Assembly: GCF_052216985.1 (NCBI RefSeq) | Contig: NZ_JBQOUY010000003.1 | Span: forward strand, 1 to 64,000 | Direction of reading: 5' to 3' | Origin: Acidaminococcus fermentans_A | GTDB lineage: Bacteria > Bacillota > Negativicutes > Acidaminococcales > Acidaminococcaceae | Length of the DNA: 64,000 bases | Shown here: piece by piece, positions 33,090 to 42,113 of the stretch | How positions within the stretch are numbered: position 1 is the stretch's first letter | Layout: each line of letters begins with the position of its first letter | The notes under the pieces: model-generated | Seen by the model: the letters and a program-made list of their open reading frames with translations, nothing else | What the model was told of the DNA's origin: nothing | Database searches by the model: none | Program-made: the position numbers and the translations under genes

Positions 33090-33883
33090 TGCTGGATATC
33101 AAACATTTATCCAAAACGTTCTTCCCGGGGACGGTCAACGAAAAGAAAGCCCTGACCGATGTGAACCTGCATATGGAACCAGGAGATTTCATCACCATCA
33201 TCGGGGGCAACGGGGCTGGGAAATCTACCCTGCTGAACTCCATTGCCGGGGTATTCCCCATCGATGGAGGGCAGATCCTCATCGACGGAGTGGATGTGAG
33301 CAAGATGCCGGAACACAAACGGGCCCGGTACATCGGCAGGGTGTTCCAGGATCCCATGATGGGCACGGCGGCCGGGATGATGATCGAGGAGAACCTGGCC
33401 ATTGCCTCTCGCCGGGGCAAGACGCCGGGGCTTTCCTGGGCTTTGAAAGACAGCGACCGGGCAAAATTCCGGGAAATGCTGAAGGAACTGGACCTGGGAC
33501 TGGAAGATCGGCTCACCAGCCGGGTGGGACTCCTGTCCGGAGGACAGAGGCAGGCCCTGACCCTTTTGATGGCGGCCATGAACAAGCCTCGGATCCTGCT
33601 CCTGGACGAACATACTGCAGCGCTGGATCCCAAGACGGCGGAAAAGGTACTGAACATGACAAAAAAAGTCATCGAACGGGACCATTTGACATCTCTCATG
33701 ATAACGCATAATATGAGAGACGCGCTGCGGTTCGGCAACCGGCTGATCATGATGAACGCCGGCCGGATCGTGGTGGATGTGGATGCAGAAGAAAAGGCCA
33801 AGCTGACCATACCGGATCTGCTGGCCCTGTTTGAAAAAGCGTCCGGCTCTGCACTGGACAATGACCGTATGATGCTCAGCTGA
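33086..33883 (+). CDS. ABC transporter ATP-binding protein
   Basis: The 265-residue ATPase energises the importer. Walker A is GGNGAGKSTLL (about 37-47), the signature LLSGGQRQALTLLMA, Walker B ILLLDEHTAALDP, and the switch His lies in LMITHNMRDAL. It overlaps the permease gene by 4 bp and ends 33 bp before lysA, with no terminator between. Confidence 0.93.
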   Translation: MMLDIKHLSKTFFPGTVNEKKALTDVNLHMEPGDFITIIGGNGAGKSTLLNSIAGVFPIDGGQILIDGVDVSKMPEHKRARYIGRVFQDPMMGTAAGMMIEENLAIASRRGKTPGLSWALKDSDRAKFREMLKELDLGLEDRLTSRVGLLSGGQRQALTLLMAAMNKPRILLLDEHTAALDPKTAEKVLNMTKKVIERDHLTSLMITHNMRDALRFGNRLIMMNAGRIVVDVDAEEKAKLTIPDLLALFEKASGSALDNDRMMLS

Positions 33884-33916
33884 GACTTGAGCCAAATCGA
33901 GGGGGAATAACTGATT

Positions 33917-35179
33917 ATGAAAAAAGTTCCATTCGTCACCAAAGAACAGATTGAAAAACTGGCTGAAACCTATCCGACACCTTTTTACGTCTATGATGAA
34001 AAGGGCATCCGGGATACGGTGCGCAGCATCAACAAAGCCTTTGCCTGGAACAAGGGCTTCCGGGAATATTTTGCCGTGAAGGCCACACCCCTGCCGGGCA
34101 TCCTGAAGATCATGAAGGAAGAAGGCTGCGGCACTGACTGCTCTTCCTATCCGGAACTGCTGCTGTCCGATGTGTGTGGCTTCAAGGGCCATGACATCAT
34201 GTTCTCTTCCAACGATACTCCTGTGAAAGACATGCAGGAAGCGTACAAGCTGGGGGCTATCATCAACCTGGACGATTTCACCATGATCGATTTCTTGGAA
34301 CAGGTGGCGGCCATTCCGGAAACCATCTGCTGCCGGTTCAATCCCGGGGGACTGTTTGCCCTGGGCAACGACATCATGGACAACCCGGGGGATTCCAAGT
34401 ATGGTATGACCCGGGACCAGCTCCGGGATGCCTTCAAGATCCTGAAAGCCAAGGGTGTGAAGCATTTTGGTATCCATGCCTTCCTGGCCAGCAACACCGT
34501 GACCAACGAATACTATCCGGAACTGGCCCGTCAGCTGTTCCAGCTGGCTGTGGACATGAAGAAGGAAACCGGTGTGGCGGTGGACTTCATCAACTTGTCC
34601 GGCGGGGTGGGGATCCCCTACCGTCCGGAACAGACCCCCAACGACATTGCTGTTATCGGGGAAGGGGTCCGGAAGGTCTATGAAGAAGTCCTGGTACCGG
34701 GCGGCATGGGGAATGTGGCCCTGTTTACGGAAATGGGTCGTTTCGTCACTGGTCCTTATGGGGCCCTGGTCACCAAGGTCCTCCATTTCAAACACATCTA
34801 CAAGGAATATGTGGGAGTGGATGCCTGCGCTGCCAACCTGATGCGTCCGGCCATGTATGGAGCCTATCATCACATTACGGTGCTGGGGAAGGAAAACGAA
34901 CCCTGCGACCATACCTATGATGTAACCGGCGGGCTCTGCGAAAACAACGACAAATTCGCCATTGACCGGAAGCTGCCGAAAATCGACAAAGGGGATTACC
35001 TCTTCATCCATGATGCCGGGGCTCACGGTTCCTCCATGGGCTACAATTACAATGCAAAGCTATGGTGTGCCGAACTGCTGCTGAAGGAAGACGGCAGCGT
35101 GGAACTGCTGCGCCGGGCAGAGACCGAAAAGGATTACTTCGCCACGCTAGACTTCACCGGCCTGTTCAAGGACCTGTAA
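33917..35179 (+). CDS. lysA: diaminopimelate decarboxylase
   Basis: The 420-residue PLP enzyme decarboxylates meso-diaminopimelate to L-lysine. The PLP lysine is in YFAVKATPLPGIL (Lys about 59); GCGTDCSSYPELLL, SGGVGIPYRPEQ, FTEMGRFVTGPYG and the C-terminal DAGAHGSSMGYNYN match fold-III decarboxylases. It follows the ABC importer by 33 bp without a visible terminator and precedes the ClC gene by 1 bp, so co-transcription with both is likely. GAGGGGGAA lies upstream of the ATG. Confidence 0.9.
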   Translation: MKKVPFVTKEQIEKLAETYPTPFYVYDEKGIRDTVRSINKAFAWNKGFREYFAVKATPLPGILKIMKEEGCGTDCSSYPELLLSDVCGFKGHDIMFSSNDTPVKDMQEAYKLGAIINLDDFTMIDFLEQVAAIPETICCRFNPGGLFALGNDIMDNPGDSKYGMTRDQLRDAFKILKAKGVKHFGIHAFLASNTVTNEYYPELARQLFQLAVDMKKETGVAVDFINLSGGVGIPYRPEQTPNDIAVIGEGVRKVYEEVLVPGGMGNVALFTEMGRFVTGPYGALVTKVLHFKHIYKEYVGVDACAANLMRPAMYGAYHHITVLGKENEPCDHTYDVTGGLCENNDKFAIDRKLPKIDKGDYLFIHDAGAHGSSMGYNYNAKLWCAELLLKEDGSVELLRRAETEKDYFATLDFTGLFKDL

Positions 35180-35180
35180 G

Positions 35181-36761
35181 ATGGAGGGGCAGGAAAGGGA
35201 GAAGACCCTCCAGGGGATGCTCCATGTTCCCAACCTGAAACTGAAGCTGGCTTTTGAAGGGATCCTGGTGGGAATCGCTACTGGCTTGTGCATTACGGTA
35301 CTGCGGCTTTGTCTGGGCTTTGTGGCCCGGAACCGGGCAAAGATGGTGGATTTCCTCCAGAATGTGCCTCCCGCCTATACCCTGCTGTGGGTGGGTGCCC
35401 TGCTTCTGGTGGCCATGGTGATCGCGGCCCTGGTCCGCTGGGCTCCTATTGCTGGGGGCAGCGGCATCCCCCAGGTCCGGGGCATTGTGCTGGGGCTGGA
35501 GAAAAGCACCCACTGGGCCCGGGTCATCCTGGTAAAACTGCTGGATACTTCCCTGGGCATCGGTGCCGGCCTTTCCATGGGCCGGGAAGGACCTTCGGTC
35601 CAGATCGGGGCCATGACCGGACAGGGAGTGGGGGACGCCCTGAACAACACCAATCTGGAAAAACGGGCCCTGATCAGCAGCGGCGCCGGAGCCGGGCTGG
35701 CGGCGGCTTTCAACGCGCCCATGGCCGGGGTGATGTTTACCATGGAAGCCATCCACAAGAACCTGTCCGCCATTGTCATGGCGCCCACCCTGATGGCCTG
35801 CATGACCACCACGGTGCTAGTCCACTGGGTCTTCGGGGTGGAAACGGTGCTGACCATTCCCAAGATGCCCATCCTGCCGGTGGACCTGCTGCCCCAGGTG
35901 ATCGTCCTGGGACTGGTGTCCGGGCTCATCGGAGTGGCCTTCAATAAGGGCTCTCTGAATATCGGACGGTTCTACAGCCTGCCGGTGTTCCGGAAACCCT
36001 GGATGAAGATTGCCTTTCCCCTGTTGCTGACCATTCCCCTCACCTACCTGCTGCCCCAGATCCTGGGGGCCGGGGACAACATCATCGAAGCCATGGTGGA
36101 TTTGGAAGGGACCCTGGGGATGGTGCTGGTGATCCTTCTGGGGAAATTCTTCTTCACCATCTTCAGTACAGGGTCCGGAGCCCCCGGGGGCAGTCTGCAG
36201 CCCATGCTGGTGTTGGGATCCCTGGTGGGGAGCCTGTACGGGAACTTGCTGGTGCAGCTGGGGCTGCTGCCAGAAGCCTATCGGCTGAACATGGTGGTGT
36301 TCGGCATGGCTGGACTGTTTGCCGGTTCCGTCCGGGCACCGGTGACTGCCATCCTGCTGCTGTTGGAGATGACCGGACGGTTCTACCATCTGGTGCCGCT
36401 GGGCATCGTGACATTGTTCGCCTATGCGGCCGGTGAAATCGTCCATGATACGCCGATTTTTGACGCTATGCTGGAACGATCCCTGAAGGACAACCCCAAG
36501 GTGAAGAACATCCTGGAAGCACCGGAAGAACAGATGCTGGTGGAAATCGCCGTGGAAGGGGGTTCCCGGGTAGAAGGGAAGACCCTCCAGGAAATCCGCC
36601 TGCCGGGGCGGGCCTTGGTGGTCTGCGTCCGCAGGGGGGATCAGGATATGATCCCCCAGGCAGATACGGTGCTGCTGGGAGGAGACTATGTGTATCTCAT
36701 TCCCAATCACGCCCGTCTCCATCAGCTGAATGAGCTGTTCAAGACGAAGAGTACGGAATAA
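35181..36761 (+). CDS. ClC-family chloride channel/antiporter with C-terminal TrkA-C domain
   Basis: The 526-residue protein has a ClC core of many hydrophobic helices (about 20-430) with the selectivity motifs GSGIPQVRG, GREGPSVQIGAM and GAGAGLAAAFNAPMAG, and a GSGAPGGSLQPMLVLG segment. After about 440 a soluble TrkA-C (RCK_C) domain follows (VEGKTLQEIRLPGRALVVCV, outline), which usually senses a small ligand. The Glu of GREGP is the gating glutamate. It starts 1 bp after lysA; a hairpin and element A3 follow. Confidence 0.9.
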   Translation: MEGQEREKTLQGMLHVPNLKLKLAFEGILVGIATGLCITVLRLCLGFVARNRAKMVDFLQNVPPAYTLLWVGALLLVAMVIAALVRWAPIAGGSGIPQVRGIVLGLEKSTHWARVILVKLLDTSLGIGAGLSMGREGPSVQIGAMTGQGVGDALNNTNLEKRALISSGAGAGLAAAFNAPMAGVMFTMEAIHKNLSAIVMAPTLMACMTTTVLVHWVFGVETVLTIPKMPILPVDLLPQVIVLGLVSGLIGVAFNKGSLNIGRFYSLPVFRKPWMKIAFPLLLTIPLTYLLPQILGAGDNIIEAMVDLEGTLGMVLVILLGKFFFTIFSTGSGAPGGSLQPMLVLGSLVGSLYGNLLVQLGLLPEAYRLNMVVFGMAGLFAGSVRAPVTAILLLLEMTGRFYHLVPLGIVTLFAYAAGEIVHDTPIFDAMLERSLKDNPKVKNILEAPEEQMLVEIAVEGGSRVEGKTLQEIRLPGRALVVCVRRGDQDMIPQADTVLLGGDYVYLIPNHARLHQLNELFKTKSTE

Positions 36762-36762
36762 G

Positions 36763-36794
36763 AGGGGTTGCTGCCTGTGTGCAGCAACCCCTTT
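36763..36794 (+). terminator. hairpin after the ClC gene, left of element A3
   Basis: AGGGGTTGCTGC and GCAGCAACCCCT form a 12-bp perfect stem with a 6-nt loop, followed by TT. It is of the GTTGC/GCAAC-like class that borders the repeat elements. Confidence 0.65.
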
Positions 36795-36952
36795 GTCATA
36801 GGTCAGACGTCATACGCTTTTGGAAATCAATTTTTCCAAATTGATTTTGAAATTTCAAGATCTCTTGCAGGATCCAACTGATTTTTATTTGCGTTCAGTG
36901 CCAGCAAAGCTGGCTTCCTTCGGCGTATGACGTATGACCTATGACGTATGAC
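36795..36952. repeat. family A heptad-bounded intergenic element, copy A3 (reversed)
   Basis: A 158-bp element inverted relative to A1. Three heptads lie at 36795-36815 (GTCATAG, GTCAGAC, GTCATAC) and four inverted heptads at 36925-36952. The interior carries the same AATTGATTT arm and AGCTGGCTTCC hairpin region but differs in the middle. Confidence 0.8.
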
Positions 36953-36982
36953 GGGGTGTTGCTGTGCAACACCCCCCTTTTT
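36953..36982 (+). terminator. terminator right of element A3
   Basis: GGGGTGTTGC and GCAACACCCC form a 10-bp stem with a TGT loop, followed by CC and TTTTT. Confidence 0.8.
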
Positions 36983-36984
36983 CA

Positions 36985-36993
36985 TGGTATAAT
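36985..36993 (+). promoter_or_regulatory. rarA: extended -10 promoter of rarA
   Basis: TGG-TATAAT starts 3 bp after the terminator T tract and ends 30 bp before the ATG. No -35 match: the -35 position falls in the terminator hairpin. Confidence 0.6.
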
Positions 36994-37023
36994 AAAATTT
37001 AGAGTATACAGGAGGTGGTACCC

Positions 37024-38343
37024 ATGGAAGAAGACGGTCTGTTTGCAGCCCAGGTGGAAGAACCGCTGGCGGCCCGGCTGCGGCCGCGGACACTGGACGA
37101 ATTTGTGGGTCAGGAACAGCTCCTGGGGCCCGGGAAGATCTTACGGAATTTGATCGAAGAGGACCGGATTTCTTCTATGATCTTTTGGGGTCCTCCTGGG
37201 GTGGGGAAAACCACCCTGGCGCAGATCATCGCCCATACGACCCGGGCCAATTTCATTACCTTCTCTGCCGTGACCAGCAGCATCAAAGATATCCGGACGG
37301 TGATGCAGCGGGCAGATGACAATCGGCGTTTCGGTGCTCGCACCATTGTTTTCGTAGACGAAATCCACCGGTTCAACCGAGCCCAGCAGGATGCCTTCCT
37401 GCCTTTTGTGGAAAAAGGAGCCATCATCCTGATCGGGGCCACTACGGAGAATCCTTCTTTTGAAGTGAATGGGGCTCTGCTCAGCCGCTGCAAGGTCTTT
37501 GTGCTGAAGGCATTGACCCAGGAAGACATCGAGGGCATCCTCCGGAGAGCCCTTACGGATCCTCGGGGATTCGGGAAAGATAAGGTCCTGCTGGAAGAGG
37601 GCAGCCTGGCCTTCCTGGCCAGACTGTCCAATGGAGATGCCCGATCCGCCCTGGCTACCTTGGAAATGGTGGTACTCAATGGGGAGAAGCAGGCTGACGG
37701 GATCCATGTAAGCCGAGAACTGATCGAACAGTGTACCGGGAAAAAGTCTTTGCTGTATGATAAAACAGGAGAAGAGCATTACAATTTGATTTCTGCCCTT
37801 CACAAATCCATGCGGAATTCCGATCCGGATGCAGCCGTCTATTGGCTGGCCCGGATGCTGGAAGCAGGGGAAGATCCTCTCTACATTGCCCGCCGGGTGG
37901 TCCGGTTTGCCAGTGAGGATGTAGGAATCGCTGATTCCCGAGGCTTAGAGATCGCAGTGGCAGCCTATCAGGCCTGCCACTTCATCGGGATGCCGGAATG
38001 TTCTGTGAACCTGACCCATGCGGTGATCTATCTTTCCATGGCTCCCAAATCCAATGCCATGGAACTGGCTTATAACGAAGCAAAAGCCGATGCTCTCCAG
38101 CACTTGAATGAACCGGTACCTTTGCAGATCCGGAATGCGCCCACCCGTCTCATGGGAGAATTGGGCTATGGGAAGGGGTATCAGTATGCCCATGACACCC
38201 AAGAAAAAATGGCAGCCATGCAGTGCCTGCCTGATGGGCTGAAAGACCGCTCCTATTACCATCCTACGGAACAGGGCCTGGAGGCTCGGTACAAAGAACG
38301 GCTGCGTCAGATCAAAGAGTGGAAAAAGGCCCATGGGCAATAA
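37024..38343 (+). CDS. rarA: replication-associated recombination protein A (MgsA/RarA AAA+ ATPase)
   Basis: The 439-residue AAA+ protein acts at stalled replication forks. Walker A is WGPPGVGKTTLAQ (about 55-67), Walker B IVFVDEIHRFNRAQQD, sensor 1 GATTENPSFEVN; the C-terminal part carries the MgsA tetramerisation domain (KSLLYDKTGEEHYNLISA, GYGKGYQYAHD). The ATG at 37024 follows AGGAGGT by 7 bp; an upstream GTG at 37015 overlaps that site. It starts a new unit after element A3. Confidence 0.95.
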   Translation: MEEDGLFAAQVEEPLAARLRPRTLDEFVGQEQLLGPGKILRNLIEEDRISSMIFWGPPGVGKTTLAQIIAHTTRANFITFSAVTSSIKDIRTVMQRADDNRRFGARTIVFVDEIHRFNRAQQDAFLPFVEKGAIILIGATTENPSFEVNGALLSRCKVFVLKALTQEDIEGILRRALTDPRGFGKDKVLLEEGSLAFLARLSNGDARSALATLEMVVLNGEKQADGIHVSRELIEQCTGKKSLLYDKTGEEHYNLISALHKSMRNSDPDAAVYWLARMLEAGEDPLYIARRVVRFASEDVGIADSRGLEIAVAAYQACHFIGMPECSVNLTHAVIYLSMAPKSNAMELAYNEAKADALQHLNEPVPLQIRNAPTRLMGELGYGKGYQYAHDTQEKMAAMQCLPDGLKDRSYYHPTEQGLEARYKERLRQIKEWKKAHGQ

Positions 38344-38426
38344 ATGCAATAGAAAGAGCACAGATTTGTCAAGATTTTGTTACATAGGTCCCATATGATA
38401 GAAATGGAATGAAAGAAGGAATAGGA

Positions 38427-38801
38427 ATGATTCTCGGAATCGGTGTGGATATCCTGGAAGTAGGGCGGATGGAACGGGCTCTGAAACAGGAAGGGTTCAA
38501 GGAAAAGGCCTTCACCCAGGATGAAATCGCTTACTGTGAAAGCAAGGGCGCTCACAGCAGTGAATCCTATGCGGCTCGGTTTGCGGCCAAAGAAGCCCTG
38601 GGCAAGGCCTTGGGGACAGGGCTTCGGCCGGGACAGCTCCAGCAGGTGGAAGTGCTGGCGGACGAAAAGACAGGGGCTCCTTATCTCCATGTGATGGGTC
38701 AGCTGCGGGTGGCTGCGTTGAACCGTCAGGTGGAGCGGCTCCATGTGAGTCTGAGCCATACGGCAGAAAATGCCATAGCCCAAGTGATACTGGAGGGATA
38801 A
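38427..38801 (+). CDS. acpS: holo-[acyl-carrier-protein] synthase
   Basis: The 124-residue enzyme moves 4'-phosphopantetheine from CoA to apo-ACP. GIGVDILEVGRMERAL holds the metal-binding Asp, ARFAAKEALGKALGTGL the catalytic Glu/Lys region, and LHVSLSHTAENAIAQVI the C-terminal strand. The ATG at 38427 is chosen over one at 38409, since GAAGGA lies at the right distance and the family N-terminus begins MILGIGVD. nnr starts 1 bp after the stop. Confidence 0.93.
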   Translation: MILGIGVDILEVGRMERALKQEGFKEKAFTQDEIAYCESKGAHSSESYAARFAAKEALGKALGTGLRPGQLQQVEVLADEKTGAPYLHVMGQLRVAALNRQVERLHVSLSHTAENAIAQVILEG

Positions 38802-38802
38802 G

Positions 38803-40305
38803 ATGAAACTGATTGCAAGTGCAGCTATGAAAAAAGTAGACGCCAAGGCGATTGGCGAAATGGGGATCCCAGAAGCTGTCCTGATCGAGAACGCAGGCCG
38901 TGCAGTGGCCGATGCAGCAGGAGAACTGCTGGGAGATCTCCAGGAGAAACGGATCGTCTTCCTTATCGGCAAGGGGAACAATGGGGGAGATGGCCTGGCC
39001 GCCGCCCGCTTCCTGCTGAAACGGGGGGCTCTGGTCACATTGGTCCTAGCGGAGGCTCCAGAAGCCTTCGGCTCGGGTGCTGCTCTCCAATACAAAATCT
39101 GCCAAAGTTTCCCATTTACCATCCTGCGTTGGGAAAAAGACCAGAATGATGTGCTCCAGGCTTGTGCCCAGGCCGATCTTTTCGTGGATGCGCTCCTGGG
39201 TACGAGTTTCCATGGGAAAGTGCGGGAACCGATCCGGTCCCTGCTGGAAACCCTCCAGATGGTCCCGGTTCCCGTCCTGGCAGTGGATATCCCCAGCGGG
39301 GTGGAGGCTGATCATGGCGGTACGGATCTGGCACTCCATGCCCGGGCCACGGTGACCATGATCGCTCCCAAGCCGGGACTGTACCTGTATCCTGGAGCCG
39401 GATATACGGGAAAGATCATCCTGGCGGATTTGAATACTCCGCCTTCTTTGGTACTGGAGGCAGAAAGCGATGTGGAACTCCTGACAGAAGACCTCATCCG
39501 CCATGAACTGCCTCAACGGCCGGCGAATGCCCACAAGGGGATGAACGGAAGGGTCGGGATCCTGGCCGGTAGCCTGGGCTATGCCGGTGCTGCTGAGCTC
39601 TGCTCTAAAGCGGCGGTCCGGGCTGGGGCTGGTTTGGTGACACTGTATACCCAGAGAGATGTCCTCCAGCCATTGATCATCAAATCCACCGAAGTGATGG
39701 TACGGCCTGTGACGGAGGCCAGTTTGCAAGCCTTTCGAGACTTTGATGTAGTGGCGGCAGGTCCGGGGATGGGAAAAGCGCCGGAAACGGTCCAGTATCT
39801 CCGGAAACTGCTGCCCCAGCTGCAGCAACCCATCGTATTGGATGCTGACGGACTCAATGATCTGGCAGGCGAAGATGACCTGCTGGCTTCCTTGAAACAG
39901 AAAATCTTGACTCCCCATCCTGGGGAAATGGCACGGCTCCTAGGTGTGGATATCAGCCAGATCCTTCGAGAACCAGTCCGCAGCGCCCGGGAAGGGGCAA
40001 AACGGTGGCAGGCAGTGGTGGTCCTGAAATGTACCCCTACAGTGATCGCTTTGCCGGATGGCCAGGCATTCCTCAATACTACGGGCAATGAAGGGATGGC
40101 TACCGGAGGTTGTGGCGATGTACTGACCGGGACTATCGCAGCCCTCCTGGGACAGGGACTGCAGTTGGGACAGGCGGCCTGCTGCGGGGTCTATCTCCAT
40201 GGGATGGCAGGAGATATGGCGTCCGAAGCTGGAAAAATCGGTCTGGCAGCGGGAGATTTGGTAGACAGGCTCCCAGCTGCCCTGAAAAAAGTCAAGAAGG
40301 GATGA
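38803..40305 (+). CDS. nnr: bifunctional NAD(P)H-hydrate epimerase / ADP-dependent dehydratase
   Basis: The 500-residue fusion repairs hydrated NAD(P)H. The N-terminal YjeF_N epimerase domain (about 1-210) has LIENAGRAVADAA, GKGNNGGDGLAAARFL and AVDIPSGVEADHG; the C-terminal ribokinase-like dehydratase (about 225-500) has GRVGILAGSLGYAGAAELCS, GPGMGKAPETV and NEGMATGGCGDVLTG. The acpS-nnr pairing is common in Firmicutes. The ATG is 1 bp after acpS. Confidence 0.95.
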   Translation: MKLIASAAMKKVDAKAIGEMGIPEAVLIENAGRAVADAAGELLGDLQEKRIVFLIGKGNNGGDGLAAARFLLKRGALVTLVLAEAPEAFGSGAALQYKICQSFPFTILRWEKDQNDVLQACAQADLFVDALLGTSFHGKVREPIRSLLETLQMVPVPVLAVDIPSGVEADHGGTDLALHARATVTMIAPKPGLYLYPGAGYTGKIILADLNTPPSLVLEAESDVELLTEDLIRHELPQRPANAHKGMNGRVGILAGSLGYAGAAELCSKAAVRAGAGLVTLYTQRDVLQPLIIKSTEVMVRPVTEASLQAFRDFDVVAAGPGMGKAPETVQYLRKLLPQLQQPIVLDADGLNDLAGEDDLLASLKQKILTPHPGEMARLLGVDISQILREPVRSAREGAKRWQAVVVLKCTPTVIALPDGQAFLNTTGNEGMATGGCGDVLTGTIAALLGQGLQLGQAACCGVYLHGMAGDMASEAGKIGLAAGDLVDRLPAALKKVKKG

Positions 40306-40339
40306 AGACCATGGACCGGACCATAGCGGCCGGCATAAT

Positions 40340-40368
40340 TTGCATGAACCTGGTGAAAGTGTTACAAT
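40340..40368 (+). promoter_or_regulatory. promoter of the amidase gene
   Basis: TTGCAT (40340-40345) and TACAAT (40363-40368) are 17 bp apart, and TGT precedes the -10. It lies 58 bp before the ATG at 40427. Confidence 0.65.
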
Positions 40369-40426
40369 GGCCGGGTAGTCTGGGAAACAGGAGAGAACCT
40401 GCTGCTTCCCTAGAGGAGGTTCCAAC

Positions 40427-41530
40427 GTGATCAAAAAACTGCTGTTACTTTTTTTCTGTCTGACGGCATGCCTGGGAATGGGCAGTGCGCAGGCAGCAGC
40501 CAAAATCCAGGATGTGGTATACGGTGTCAATCCCAATGGCCGGCTGCGGATCGTCCTGGACACCAACCAGGCAACGAGATATAAGACGGAAATGATGGAT
40601 CGAGAACTGCGGGTCACCGTCTATGGGAACCTGAAGTCTTCCATCCCACTTGTGACGACCCCGAAAAAGGCCACGTACGTTTCCAAGGTCTATCTGGAAC
40701 GGAAAATCAATGCTACAGTGGTCCATGTGATGATGAAGAAGCCGCTCCAAAAGGGGATGTTCAATGTATTCAGCCTGAAGGCGGACAGGGTAGCCAAACG
40801 GCCTACCCGGGTGGTAGTGGATGTGATCGCGGCACCGCCTCAGAAGACCTTTACTCCCAAGCGGCCCAGTCGGCCCGCCAGTTCCCCCTGGCAGTCCACC
40901 CGGCCGAAACCCAGCTTCGGAAATACGTATTCGGTGGTGGGAGGCCTCAAAGGCAAACGGATCACCCTGGATCCTGGCCATGGGGGCACGGACCCGGGGA
41001 CCCATGGGCTGGTCACGGGCACTTATGAGAAGGATATCACGCTGCCCATTTCCAAAAAGGTGAAAGCCCTGCTGGAAAAGAAAGGGGCCATCGTCTATAT
41101 GACCCGGACCACCGACGTGGATGTGTACGGACCGGATGCCACTGATGCAGAAGAGCTCCAGGCCCGGGTGGATGTGGCGGAGAACAGCCATTCGGACATG
41201 TTCATCAGCATCCATATCAACGCCAGCGAAAACACCAGCGTAGGCGGTTTCTCGACGTATTACCATCCCAAGACAAAATATGATATCCAGGTGGCCCAGT
41301 GCATCCAGGATCAGCTGATGAAAACAGCCGATGTGGATGACTTGGGAGTCCGGTATGCCAATTTCTATGTGAACAAACGGAGTACCATGCCCGGGGCTTT
41401 GGTGGAATGTCTGTTCCTGACCAACAAACGGGAGGAAAAACTCCTGATTTCCGACTGGTTCCAGAATAAGGTGGCTAAGGCCATTGCAGACGGGATCGAG
41501 GACTTCTACAATCAGCATCAAGGAGGTTGA
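40427..41530 (+). CDS. exported N-acetylmuramoyl-L-alanine amidase (AMIN + amidase_3)
   Basis: The 367-residue product has a signal peptide (about 1-24, ending AQAAAK), an AMIN domain (about 27-130) that targets the septum or envelope in AmiC-like enzymes, a Pro/Ser/Arg linker, and a zinc amidase_3 domain (about 175-365). Zinc ligands and the catalytic Glu are visible in LDPGHGGTDPG, ISIHINASEN and GALVECLFLTN. It cuts stem peptides from glycan strands during cell separation or growth. CTAGAGGAGG precedes the ATG. The GerMN lipoprotein gene follows 4 bp later. Confidence 0.93.
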   Translation: MIKKLLLLFFCLTACLGMGSAQAAAKIQDVVYGVNPNGRLRIVLDTNQATRYKTEMMDRELRVTVYGNLKSSIPLVTTPKKATYVSKVYLERKINATVVHVMMKKPLQKGMFNVFSLKADRVAKRPTRVVVDVIAAPPQKTFTPKRPSRPASSPWQSTRPKPSFGNTYSVVGGLKGKRITLDPGHGGTDPGTHGLVTGTYEKDITLPISKKVKALLEKKGAIVYMTRTTDVDVYGPDATDAEELQARVDVAENSHSDMFISIHINASENTSVGGFSTYYHPKTKYDIQVAQCIQDQLMKTADVDDLGVRYANFYVNKRSTMPGALVECLFLTNKREEKLLISDWFQNKVAKAIADGIEDFYNQHQGG

Positions 41531-41534
41531 GCCC

Positions 41535-42080
41535 ATGGACAAAAGACTGACCCGCTGGATAGCGGTGATGCTGCTGGGAGGCATGACCTTTTTGGGAGGC
41601 TGTGGGACCCAGAACACGACAGTAAATCCCGAATCCCCTAAAGCTTCTGTAGGAGCGGATACTAAAACGGGCAAGAAAGAGGCCCAGGCTTCTGATCGGA
41701 CTCTGTACCGGGTGGGGAAAAATGGAAAGCTCCAAGCCCAGACGGTGAAGCTTTCCGGCAGCCAGGACAAACTGCCCCTGCTGGTGCTGAAGGAGCTGGT
41801 GGAAAAGCGGCCCCAGGGCGACACCACCTTTCCGAAAGGGACGAAGGTGAACAAGGTCACTGTCAAGGACAAAGTAGCCACAGTGGACTTCAGCCGGGAG
41901 TTCCAGGCCCGGCGGGGGGACCATGATACCTTGCTGATGCTGTACGCAGTGGTGGACACTCTCACCGAGTTCCCAGAGATCCAGAAAGTGAAATTTACCG
42001 TGAAAGGCAAGCCGGTAACGGTGCTGGGCGGCCAGGATCTAGGGGACCCGTTGAAACGGGACGGGAAGTATATACAATAA
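41535..42080 (+). CDS. lipoprotein with GerMN domain
   Basis: The 181-residue product has a lipobox (FLGGC, Cys about 20) and a GerMN domain (about 60-170: LPLLVLKELVEKRP, KVNKVTVKDKVATVDFSREF, LLMLYAVVDTLTEFPEIQKVKF in outline). GerMN proteins occur in spore germination and near cell-wall amidases in non-sporing Firmicutes; pairing with the amidase_3 gene suggests a regulator or partner of that enzyme. The ATG at 41535 follows AAGGAGG. Confidence 0.85.
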   Translation: MDKRLTRWIAVMLLGGMTFLGGCGTQNTTVNPESPKASVGADTKTGKKEAQASDRTLYRVGKNGKLQAQTVKLSGSQDKLPLLVLKELVEKRPQGDTTFPKGTKVNKVTVKDKVATVDFSREFQARRGDHDTLLMLYAVVDTLTEFPEIQKVKFTVKGKPVTVLGGQDLGDPLKRDGKYIQ

Positions 42081-42087
42081 AGAAAGC

Positions 42088-42113
42088 GGGGCTGTTGCAT
42101 ATGCAACAGCCCC
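42088..42113 (+). terminator. perfect palindrome after the GerMN gene, left of element A4
   Basis: A 13-bp arm starting GGGGCTGTTGCAT is followed at once by its exact complement, with no spacer, just before the heptad array. No T tract. Confidence 0.65.

Noticed and set aside
33107..35026. 639-residue minus-strand open frame opposite the ABC ATPase and lysA
   Set aside because: Composition is His/Pro/Gln-rich without domains; the plus strand encodes clear ABC and decarboxylase motifs.
40110..40430. 106-residue frame overlapping the nnr 3' end and the amidase promoter
   Set aside because: It is an out-of-frame reading of nnr that ends at the amidase start; no family features and no proper start context.
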